Assembly (NCBI GenBank): GCA_035565775.1
Contig: DATMRW010000027.1
Coordinates: 248,001 to 312,000, forward strand
Length of the DNA stretch: 64,000 nucleotides
Origin: PRO6 sp035565775
GTDB lineage: Bacteria; Pseudomonadota; Alphaproteobacteria; Rhizobiales; Xanthobacteraceae
Direction: 5' to 3'
Shown here one piece after another: positions 42,161 through 49,370 of the stretch. Within the stretch, counting starts at the first letter, position 1. Every line of letters begins with the position of its first letter. The notes under the pieces were generated by a model. It worked only from the letters and a program-made list of their open reading frames with translations. It had not been told where the DNA came from and did no database searches. The position numbers and the translations under genes were made by a program.

Positions 42161-43069
42161 ATGTCCACCACCAGCGGCGCATCAGCGGACCATCATCCCG
42201 GCGAGGTGCAAAAGGGCTTTCTCGCGCTCGCCGACGAATGGGTGGCGCGCGCAACCGGCGCGGCGGGGCTGGAATGGTTTCGTGGCGCGATCAGAAACGT
42301 GGCGGAGCCGGCCAGCGACCGCGCGCTTGGGGTGGCGATCGGCCTTGCGCCGCGCAAGCTTGGCAAGGCGGACCTCGGCCTTGCGAATGAAGATCTCGCC
42401 TGCGCCAGTGCCCTGCGGCCGGGCCTCGATCTCAGCGACTGGAGTGTCGACCAGCTTGCACGGGTCGCCCTGATGGTCGCCAGCAGCGACGGCGACGATG
42501 CCGCCTTTGCTCGGCGGCTCGACAGCTTTTGCGCCACCGCCGAGATCAACGAACTGATCGCGCTGTGCAAGGGACTGCCGGTCTATCCCGGCGCTGCGCT
42601 GATCGAGCCGCGGGCGCGAGAGGCGGTGCGCTCCGGCATGAAGCCGGTGTTCGAGGCGATCGCCCATCGCAATCCCTATCCCCGCGAGATTTTTGGCGAG
42701 GACGCCTGGAATCATATGGTGGTCAAAGCGCTTTTCGTCGGTTCCACCCTGTGGCCGATCGAGGGGCTGGACGAACGAGCCAATCCGCATCTTTCGCAAA
42801 TGCTCGTCGGCCTCGCCGAAGAGCGCTGGGCTGCCGGCCGCCCGGTGAGTGGAGAGCTTTGGCGCTGCGTTGCGCCATATGCGGATGCTAACGGCATCAA
42901 GGCACTTGCGCGTGTATTGCATGGCGGCCACGACAAGGAACGCCTCGCGGTCGCGCTTGCGCTGAAGCACGCTCCGGGTGTGCGGCTCGATCCCGCGGAC
43001 ATGGCGGAGGTTGCGCGGCTGCAGACACGTCTTGAGTCTGAAAATATCGGCTGGCGCGATCTCGCCTGA
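42161..43069 (+). CDS. eboA: EboA domain-containing protein
   Basis: A 302-residue soluble protein without a signal peptide. It begins EVQKGFLALADEWVARATGA and contains GAIRNVAEPASDRALGVAIG, LDLSDWSVDQLARVALMVAS, YPGAALIEPRAREAVRSGMK, EAIAHRNPYPREIFGEDAWN and HMVVKALFVGSTLWPIEGLD. The YPREIF...WNHMVVKALF region is characteristic of EboA. The helical repeat-like build suggests a scaffold or binding role rather than catalysis; no catalytic motif is seen. It is the last of four tightly spaced genes (D-E-C-A). Confidence 0.85.
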   Translation: MSTTSGASADHHPGEVQKGFLALADEWVARATGAAGLEWFRGAIRNVAEPASDRALGVAIGLAPRKLGKADLGLANEDLACASALRPGLDLSDWSVDQLARVALMVASSDGDDAAFARRLDSFCATAEINELIALCKGLPVYPGAALIEPRAREAVRSGMKPVFEAIAHRNPYPREIFGEDAWNHMVVKALFVGSTLWPIEGLDERANPHLSQMLVGLAEERWAAGRPVSGELWRCVAPYADANGIKALARVLHGGHDKERLAVALALKHAPGVRLDPADMAEVARLQTRLESENIGWRDLA

Positions 43070-43374
43070 ATGCCTGCTTTGTGCGCTGCACCAAGCCTTT
43101 TGTGCTTGTGGTGAAAGTCTTTCTTGAAAAGTATCGGCGCAATCAGATGTCCTTTGCCGATGGTGATGGCGGGTCGGCAGTCAATTTTTTGCGAGCTAAA
43201 TTTTCTGATATTATTGAGCGCGGATTTTCTTTCCTTTCTCGATGAAAGAAATTTCTTCTCTGCGGTTTTGCCTATTGCGGCTTTGCCTGAACCCGGTAGC
43301 ATTTGAGGGTCCGCGCCCGACACGAACTAAAATTGTCGCGGATCAGGAAACGAACAGGGTTGAGGAGCTAACCG
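43070..43374. other. 305-nt AT-richer gap between eboA and the dehydrogenase gene
   Basis: No gene is seen. The stretch is clearly richer in A and T than its surroundings. It contains a perfect 8-bp inverted repeat (TTTCTTTC 43226-43233, GAAAGAAA 43244-43251) and TATTAT-like sequence near 43210, so it may hold a separate promoter for the dehydrogenase-cytochrome-eboB unit. A GAGGAG ribosome site ends it. Confidence 0.45.
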
Positions 43375-44787
43375 ATGAAGAGAGCGGCATTCGCTGTCCT
43401 TGCGGCAGCGACCTTAGCGGGTGCGCCCGCAGCCTATGCGCAACAGATCCCTACATCTCCGACTGAAGTTGCGAAACCTGGCGGAAAAGTGCCGGGCGCC
43501 CAGAAGATGGCGCTCGTCAAGGTGGCGGATGGATTTCATGATCCGGTCGGGGTGACAGCGGCCAATGATGGCTCGGGGCGTATCTTCGTGGTCGAGCGGG
43601 CGGGCCGTGTCAAAATCGTCAAGGACGGCAAGGTGCAGGCCGAGCCGTTCATCGATCTCACCAACTTCAACCCGCTCGGCAGCGATGTGCAGACCGGCTT
43701 CGTCGAGCAAGGGCTGTGGTCGGTCGCTTTCCATCCGAAATTCAAGGAAAACGGCTACGTCTTTGTTCACTATGCCTCTTTGCCGTTTAACGGCGCGTCG
43801 ATCATCGCCCGTCTGACGGTCGATCCGAAGAGCCCAAACCAGATCACGTCGGAACAGCTCACGAAGAGCGTCAAGGTTCTGATGAACATTCCGCAGCCTT
43901 ACTACAATCACTACGGCGGCATGATCACCTTCGGGCCGGACGGCATGCTCTATATCGGCAAGGGTGACGCCGGCTGGGAAGGCGACCCGCTCAATGCCGG
44001 CCAACGGATCGATGTGCTGTGGGGCAAGCTGCTTCGCATCAATGTCGATACCCCGGACGACGTGCCTTACGCCATCCCGAAGGATAACCCCTTCGCCAAA
44101 GCGGACCGGCCGCAGTTGATGTCGCTGTTCGGCATTTCGGAGACGGGCTTCGCCCAGAACAAGATTGGTTCGCGGCCCGAGATCTGGGCCTATGGCCTGC
44201 GCAATCCCTACATGTTCCACTTCGACCAGAAGTCGGGCGATCTCTTCATCGCCGACGTCGGGCAGAACCACTGGGAAGAAATCGACTACCAGCCTGCATC
44301 GTCCAAGGGCGGCGAAAACTACGGCTGGAAGTTCAACCAGGGTTCGTACTGCCATCCGACGCTGTCGCCCGACCAGAAGTGCCCGATCGTCGGCGTTCTG
44401 CCGGTGGCGGAATATCCGCACGATCAGCCATTTGAAACCGGACCGAAGGCGACTTCGGGAACGGGCTGCTCCGCGCAGGGGCTTGGCGTGGCCAACTATG
44501 CGGGCCTGACCAAGACCTACTTCGTCGGCGACTGGTGCTCCGGCCGCCTGTTCGGCGTCGCCTGGGACAGTGCCGCCAACAAGTGGCAGATGCAGGAGTT
44601 CATGCAGACGCAGTTGCAGTTCACCGCCGGCAACGTCGATGCCGACGGCACGATTCTGGCGACCAACTGTTACTGCTTCTACACCGAAGACAAGGGGCCG
44701 AACGCCAACCCGGTCGGCGCGTTGTGGCGGCTCCTGCCGGCCGACAAGGTTCCGGCAGGTGCAGAGCTCGCCAAGGCCAAGGGCTGA
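43375..44787 (+). CDS. Secreted PQQ-dependent sugar dehydrogenase-like protein
   Basis: A 470-residue beta-propeller of the soluble glucose/sorbosone dehydrogenase (GSDH) family. The signal peptide is MKRAAFAVLAAATLAGAPAA, with cleavage near AYAQQ. Family motifs: GVTAANDGSGRIFVVERAGR, VFVHYASLP, ITFGPDGMLYIGKGDAGWEG, GLRNPYMFHFDQKSGDLFIA, DVGQNHWEEIDY and NYGWKFNQG. The cofactor is expected to be PQQ with calcium; electrons would pass to the c-type cytochrome encoded next. It lies inside the ebo locus between eboA and eboB. PQQ synthesis genes are not in the window. The substrate could be an aldose or the ebo product itself; neither is shown. Confidence 0.85.
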   Translation: MKRAAFAVLAAATLAGAPAAYAQQIPTSPTEVAKPGGKVPGAQKMALVKVADGFHDPVGVTAANDGSGRIFVVERAGRVKIVKDGKVQAEPFIDLTNFNPLGSDVQTGFVEQGLWSVAFHPKFKENGYVFVHYASLPFNGASIIARLTVDPKSPNQITSEQLTKSVKVLMNIPQPYYNHYGGMITFGPDGMLYIGKGDAGWEGDPLNAGQRIDVLWGKLLRINVDTPDDVPYAIPKDNPFAKADRPQLMSLFGISETGFAQNKIGSRPEIWAYGLRNPYMFHFDQKSGDLFIADVGQNHWEEIDYQPASSKGGENYGWKFNQGSYCHPTLSPDQKCPIVGVLPVAEYPHDQPFETGPKATSGTGCSAQGLGVANYAGLTKTYFVGDWCSGRLFGVAWDSAANKWQMQEFMQTQLQFTAGNVDADGTILATNCYCFYTEDKGPNANPVGALWRLLPADKVPAGAELAKAKG

Positions 44788-44802
44788 TTGCCTAGAGAGA
44801 GC

Positions 44803-44830
44803 GTATCGCCCGCGTGTTCGCGGGCGATAC
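44803..44830 (+). repeat. Perfect 12-bp hairpin between dehydrogenase and cytochrome genes
   Basis: GTATCGCCCGCG and CGCGGGCGATAC form a perfect 12-bp stem with a TGTT loop, 15 nt after the dehydrogenase stop. There is no T-tract directly after it (CAGTTCATCTTT follows), so it looks more like an mRNA-stabilising or processing hairpin than a full terminator. Confidence 0.7.
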
Positions 44831-44861
44831 CAGTTCATCTTTCGATATGGGAATTAGGTCA

Positions 44862-45386
44862 ATGCAGCGTGGCGTTCACTGCTCCATGGTTGATAGTTTG
44901 GTTCGAGGTTCGGCTTCCGCGCAAAACTCCCGAAAGGCATTCGCTCTCGTCGTTGTGATCGGCACACTTGCCGCCGCGAGCGTAGGGTTAGCTCGCGCGG
45001 ATCATCTGGAGGATTTCAAGAGCCCGTTTGACGGCTCGCCGATGAAATTCGAGCTTCTTCCCAATGAGGAAGAGACGCCGGCAATCAAGAAATTCAAGGA
45101 GACCGGCGTCAACGACTACCGCGACAATGCCGAGGCGGTGGCCGAAGGCAAGAAACTGTATGTCCGCAACTGCATCATCTGCCACGGCGCTGACGGCACC
45201 GGCAAGATGGGGCCGACGCTGGTCGGAAACGATGTGGTGTATCCGCAGGCGCGCAGCGATCCGGGCATGTTCTCGATCATCTATGGTGGCGCTAGCGGAG
45301 CGATGCAGTCATTCCACAAGCGCGGCATGAAGCAGGACGACATGCTCAAGATCGTTGCCTATGTCCGGTCGCTGGAGAAAAAATGA
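44862..45386 (+). CDS. Secreted c-type cytochrome (ebo locus)
   Basis: A 174-residue monohaem cytochrome c. A signal segment (FALVVVIGTLAAASVGLA) ends near RADHLE; the haem site is CIICHGADGTGKMG and the probable axial Met lies in MQSFHKRGMKQDDM, ahead of the C-terminal helix MLKIVAYVRSLEKK. The mature start (DFKSPFDGSPMKFELLPNEE) resembles cytochromes that serve PQQ alcohol dehydrogenases. It is placed to accept electrons from the upstream dehydrogenase. ATG at 44862 is preferred because TTAGG precedes it; ATG at 44847 is possible. Its stop overlaps eboB by 4 nt, tying the redox pair to the ebo genes. Confidence 0.83.
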   Translation: MQRGVHCSMVDSLVRGSASAQNSRKAFALVVVIGTLAAASVGLARADHLEDFKSPFDGSPMKFELLPNEEETPAIKKFKETGVNDYRDNAEAVAEGKKLYVRNCIICHGADGTGKMGPTLVGNDVVYPQARSDPGMFSIIYGGASGAMQSFHKRGMKQDDMLKIVAYVRSLEKK

Positions 45387-46525
45387 ACAGTCACGATCCC
45401 ACGGCTCTTGATCCCAAGGCCCTTGGCAAGTTCCTGTGCGACGCCGGTGAACTGAAGGACTTGCTCGGCGACAAATCGGTCGAATGTCCGTGCTGCGGCG
45501 GCGCGCTGACCGCGGACAAGCTGGCGCGGCTGATCAACGATGTTCAGCGCCTTGCGGGCGAAACTGCAGCGGCTCCGCCAAAGTCGGGCGGCGGCAGCTA
45601 TGGCGGCATGATCATCGATCCGCACGCTCATATGATCGCGCGGACCACGGACGACTATGAGGCGATGGCGAAGGCCGGCGTCGTCGCCGTCATTGAGCCG
45701 GCCTTCTGGCTCGGCCAGCCGCGCACCTCGCTTGGCACGTTCATCGATTACTTTTCCATGATTTCCGGCTTCGAGCGATTCCGCGCCGGGCAATTCGGCA
45801 TTCGCCACTATTGCACGATCGGCCTCAATCCGAAGGAGGCCAACAACGAGGCGCTGGCCGAGGCCGTGCTCGATGTGCTGCCGCGTTTCCTGGTCAAGGA
45901 GGGCGTGGTCGCCATCGGCGAACTCGGCTACGACGAACAGACACCGCTCGAGGACAAGGCGTTGCGTGCGCAGATCGAGATGGCGAAGGAATTCGATCTG
46001 CCGATCATGATTCACACGCCGCACCGCGACAAGCGGGCGGGGACGCTGCGCACCATGGATGTGCTCGAAGAGCACGGTTTCGATCCGAACCGCTGCGTCA
46101 TTGATCACAACAATGAGGAGACCATCCGCGAGGTACGTGACCGCGGCTACTGGTGCGCGTTCTCGATCTATCCGAATACCAAGATGGGCAGCGAGCGCAT
46201 GGCCGCGATCGTCGAAAACTTTGGCCCTGAACGGCTGATCGTTGACTCGGCCTGCGACTGGGGTGTCTCCGACCCGCTCGCCGTCGCCAAGACGGCGCGG
46301 CTGATGGCGCAGCGCGGCGTCGATCCGGCAGCGATCCGCAAGGTCGTCTACGACAATGCGCTCGCCGTCTACGGCCTCAATGGCGAGATGCGGGAAGACC
46401 ACTGGCTTGCGCCGGCGCCGGTCGACCAGCGCACGCTCTATGAAGGCAATTCGGTGCTGCGGGGTGGGCAGACACCGAGGATCGAGCAGCCGGGCCGTCC
46501 GGTCGACGACCTGCGGATCACCTGA
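45383..46525 (+). CDS. eboB: TatD-family hydrolase EboB with N-terminal cysteine-rich extension
   Basis: A 380-residue amidohydrolase-fold protein. The catalytic domain starts near residue 76 (MIIDPHAHMIARTTDDYEAM, with the HxH metal motif) and contains GLNPKEANNE, AIGELGYDEQTPLEDKALRA, PIMIHTPHRDK, CVIDHNNEETI and the Asp motif LIVDSACDWGVSDPL. Residues 1-75 are an added module with ECPCCGGAL (Cys35, Cys37, Cys38) and a Gly/Pro linker. TatD enzymes of this subgroup in ebo clusters are called EboB. The gene overlaps the cytochrome gene by ATGA, so the two are translated together. Function within the pathway is unknown; metal-dependent hydrolysis is expected. Confidence 0.86.
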   Translation: MNSHDPTALDPKALGKFLCDAGELKDLLGDKSVECPCCGGALTADKLARLINDVQRLAGETAAAPPKSGGGSYGGMIIDPHAHMIARTTDDYEAMAKAGVVAVIEPAFWLGQPRTSLGTFIDYFSMISGFERFRAGQFGIRHYCTIGLNPKEANNEALAEAVLDVLPRFLVKEGVVAIGELGYDEQTPLEDKALRAQIEMAKEFDLPIMIHTPHRDKRAGTLRTMDVLEEHGFDPNRCVIDHNNEETIREVRDRGYWCAFSIYPNTKMGSERMAAIVENFGPERLIVDSACDWGVSDPLAVAKTARLMAQRGVDPAAIRKVVYDNALAVYGLNGEMREDHWLAPAPVDQRTLYEGNSVLRGGQTPRIEQPGRPVDDLRIT

Positions 46526-46655
46526 GCACCATCCTGGCGCTGCGCGATGCGGGAGCGGCGGGGACCGCCGCCCGAAGGTACAAAGAGTTCCGGCGTCTTG
46601 TTCTCCTCAATAGCTCTGGCTAGGTTGGCAGCGTGAAAGGCATGCCGGAAACTGA

Positions 46656-47657
46656 ATGAGACCGAAACTGACCGATGTGGCCCGCATGGCCGGTGTGGAT
46701 GTCTCCACGGTATCGCGGGTGCTGCGCGGCGAGGAAACCCAGCGTATCCGCAGCGAGACGCGCGAGCGCATTCTGGAAAGTGCGCGTAAGCTCAACTATT
46801 CGCCGAACACTTTGGCGCAGAGCCTGCGCACCTCGCGCACCCGCACCATCGGCCTCGTCGTGCCGCAGCTCGATAACCCGGTGTTTCCGTCGGCCATTCG
46901 CGGCGCCGAGAAAGCGGCGATCCGCCACGGCTATTCTCTGCTCATCGCCCATCGCGAGGCGGGCTCGACGGATGCGGTCTATCACCGCCTCTCCCACGGC
47001 AACCGGGTCGATGGCCTCGTGGTCGCGAGTCTCGACGACGATCAATTGCTGCGCGAGGAGCTGGAGGGCGCGCGCATTCCTTTCGTGCTGCTCAATCGCA
47101 AGCTCGCCGGACATGCGCTGTCGGTGGTGCTCGACAGCCGCGCGGCCGCCTCGATTGCGGTCGATCATCTCGCCAGCATGGGCCATCGGCGGATCGCCCA
47201 TCTTGCCGGGCGGCCGGGCGGCTTCAATGCCGGCGAGCGCCTTGCCGGCTATCGCGACGGCCTGAAGCGCCATGGCATTGCGTTCGATCCCGCGCTCGTC
47301 GCGGTCGCGGGCTATACGGCCGAAGGCGGCGCGGCGGCGATGCGCAGCCTTCTTGCGCGGCAGCCGACAGCCGTGCTCGGCGCGACGCTGGTGACGGCCG
47401 CGGGCGCGATGGCCGTGCTGCACGAAGCGGGCTTGCAGATTCCGCAGGACGTTTCGGTCATCGGCCTGCACGATGCGCCGGTGGCGACGATGCTCTATCC
47501 ACCGCTGACGTCGGTGAAAATGCCGACCGAACTGATGGGCGAACTTGCCGCCGATCTGCTCATCGCGCTGGTCAACGGCGCGGTGCCGCAGCCGATCGCG
47601 CCACTGCCGCCGGACGGCCTCGTCGTGCGCGGCTCGACCGGCCCCGTCCCGCGCTAA
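46656..47657 (+). CDS. LacI-family transcriptional regulator
   Basis: A 333-residue repressor with an N-terminal LacI helix-turn-helix (TDVARMAGVDVSTVSRVLRG) and hinge helix (SPNTLAQSLRTSRTRTIGLV), followed by a sugar-binding core (VVPQLDNPVFPSAIRGAEKA, MGHRRIAHLAGRPGGFNAGE, DVSVIGLHDAPVATMLYPPL). It lies just before, and on the same strand as, the catabolic operon it most likely controls; a LacI-type operator is present in the gap. The effector is probably the sugar or polyol carried by the adjacent importer. Length is normal. Confidence 0.9.
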   Translation: MRPKLTDVARMAGVDVSTVSRVLRGEETQRIRSETRERILESARKLNYSPNTLAQSLRTSRTRTIGLVVPQLDNPVFPSAIRGAEKAAIRHGYSLLIAHREAGSTDAVYHRLSHGNRVDGLVVASLDDDQLLREELEGARIPFVLLNRKLAGHALSVVLDSRAAASIAVDHLASMGHRRIAHLAGRPGGFNAGERLAGYRDGLKRHGIAFDPALVAVAGYTAEGGAAAMRSLLARQPTAVLGATLVTAAGAMAVLHEAGLQIPQDVSVIGLHDAPVATMLYPPLTSVKMPTELMGELAADLLIALVNGAVPQPIAPLPPDGLVVRGSTGPVPR

Positions 47658-47718
47658 CGACGCTTCCGAAATTTTTGCTCAATTTTTGGCTTGACCGGAC
47701 GGCGAAGTTGAACCAAGC

Positions 47719-47738
47719 TTGAACAAACGATTGCTCAA
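47719..47738. promoter_or_regulatory. LacI-type operator, TTGAACAAACG / ATTGCTCAA
   Basis: A 20-bp near-palindrome in which eight of ten half-site positions match, with the central CG typical of LacI-family operators. It lies in the 196-nt gap between the repressor gene and the first catabolic gene. A possible -35 box TTGACC (47691-47696) lies just upstream, and another TTGCTCAA half site begins at 47675. Confidence 0.6.
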
Positions 47739-47853
47739 GTCGTTGGCAACTTCGTGTTCGGCGTCCGGGCAAGTAGTTCGCGCAACGCAAAAAATTGCTT
47801 TGGGGAGAGCGCCGCGTGAGCCTGGCGAATTCTGCCTCCGTCGGGAGGCTGTC

Positions 47854-49332
47854 ATGACCGCATCTGTGTCCACGGAGCGGGATCGCGATCAGGTCGATCA
47901 AGGTCTGGCGTCGGCGTTCGCAGAGATCGTCGGCAAGGACCATGTGCTGACCTCGTTCGACGAGCGTCTTGGCTATGCCCGCGACCGGTTGCCTTATGCG
48001 GTTTTCCGTGAGCGTGCTGGCGGCATCGCCGGCGCGGTGCCGCGTCTGATCGTGCGGCCCGCCGATCAGGCCGAGGTCGCGCGGGTGCTGCAATTGTCGA
48101 AACAGCGCGGCATCCCGGTCATTCCCTACGGCAACGGCTCCGGCGTGCTCGGCGGCGCGATCCCCCTCGGCGGCGAGGTGATGATCGATCTCCGGCGGCT
48201 CGACAAAATCGTCGCGATCAATCCGATCGATGCGATCGCCACCGTGCAGGCGGGCATGAACGGCGCCGAGTTCGAGCGGCAGCTCAACGAGGCCGGGTTC
48301 ACCTGCGGGCACCTGCCGCAATCGATCGAGATTTCCACCGTCGGCGGCTGGCTCGCCTGCCGCGGCGGCGGCCAGGCCAGCAGCCGCTACGGCAAGATCG
48401 AAGACATCGTGATCGGGCTCAAGGCCGTGCTGCCGGACGGCACGCCTCTTGAGGTTCGTCCCTTGCCGCGCCGTTCGGTCGGGCCTTCGATCCTCGACCT
48501 GATGATCGGCAGTGAGGGCACGCTCGGCGTCATCACCGAGGCCACGCTGCGAATCTGGAAGAAGCCGGAGATCGAGCGCGGCGTCGTGCTGGCGTTTCCC
48601 TCGCTTGAAGCTAATCTCGATTTCGCACGCCGCCTGATGCAGGAGAATCTGTCTCCGACCGTCGTGCGGCTCTATGATCGCGTCGAAAGCGACGAGCGCA
48701 CCAAGGATGTCGCGCTGTTCCGAGCAAAGCCCTATCTCGCCATTTTGATGTTCACCGGCTCCGAGCCGATGGTTTCGCTGGAGCAGGAGCTTGCGCTCGA
48801 GCTTGCGGCCGAACTCGGCGGCGAAATTGGTCCTGATACGCTTTATCAGCACTGGAAGCAGAACCGCTACGTCGCCTACTCGCAGAAGTGGCACGAAGCC
48901 GGATACTTCAACGACACGATCGAAGTCACCGCCAATTGGTCGGCGCTGCCGAAGATGTACGCGGCGATTTCGGATGCGGTCCATGCCATCCATCCCGACC
49001 TTCATTTCGGCGCACACTGGTCGCACGTCTATCCGGAAGGAGCCTGCCAGTACATGACGCTGCGGCTGCCGCCGATGGACAGCGCCGCGGCGCTGCCGGT
49101 GCATGCGAAGCTCTGGGACACGGTACAGGATCTCACGCTGCAATATGGCGGCTCGATTGCGCACCATCACGGGGCCGGCCTCTTCCGCAACCCGTGGATG
49201 AAGCGCGAACTCGGCGCCGGGCTCGATGTGCTGCAGGCGATCAAGGATGCGCTTGACCCGGACAATCGGCTCAATCCGGGCAAGCTCGGCTTGCGCCCGC
49301 GTCCCGATGCCAAAGATATCCGCCGTGTCTGA
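47854..49332 (+). CDS. FAD-binding oxidase, alkyldihydroxyacetonephosphate-synthase-like
   Basis: A 492-residue VAO-family flavoprotein. The FAD domain (about 45-230) shows IPVIPYGNGSGVLGGAIPLG, STVGGWLACRGGGQASSRYG and GSEGTLGVITEATLRI; the cap ends with QYGGSIAHHHGAGLFRNPWM. The HHHG motif is characteristic of alkyldihydroxyacetonephosphate synthases and related bacterial oxidases, not of GlcD proper. The ATG at 47854 follows GGGAGG. It is the first gene of a LacI-regulated sugar/polyol operon, so oxidation of a hydroxy-acid or phosphorylated polyol is more likely than ether-lipid synthesis. This is inferred. Confidence 0.8.
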   Translation: MTASVSTERDRDQVDQGLASAFAEIVGKDHVLTSFDERLGYARDRLPYAVFRERAGGIAGAVPRLIVRPADQAEVARVLQLSKQRGIPVIPYGNGSGVLGGAIPLGGEVMIDLRRLDKIVAINPIDAIATVQAGMNGAEFERQLNEAGFTCGHLPQSIEISTVGGWLACRGGGQASSRYGKIEDIVIGLKAVLPDGTPLEVRPLPRRSVGPSILDLMIGSEGTLGVITEATLRIWKKPEIERGVVLAFPSLEANLDFARRLMQENLSPTVVRLYDRVESDERTKDVALFRAKPYLAILMFTGSEPMVSLEQELALELAAELGGEIGPDTLYQHWKQNRYVAYSQKWHEAGYFNDTIEVTANWSALPKMYAAISDAVHAIHPDLHFGAHWSHVYPEGACQYMTLRLPPMDSAAALPVHAKLWDTVQDLTLQYGGSIAHHHGAGLFRNPWMKRELGAGLDVLQAIKDALDPDNRLNPGKLGLRPRPDAKDIRRV

Positions 49333-49370
49333 TCGCGCGGCCCGCCTGAGTGCATGTGAGGGGGCATCGC

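Noticed and set aside
43089..43115. CACCAAGC...GCTTGTGGTG as a terminator after eboA
   Set aside because: The stem is short and interrupted, and the T-tract is not directly adjacent.
46545..46575. GC hairpin after eboB as a terminator
   Set aside because: GCGGCGG/CCGCCGC pairs well but no T-tract follows.
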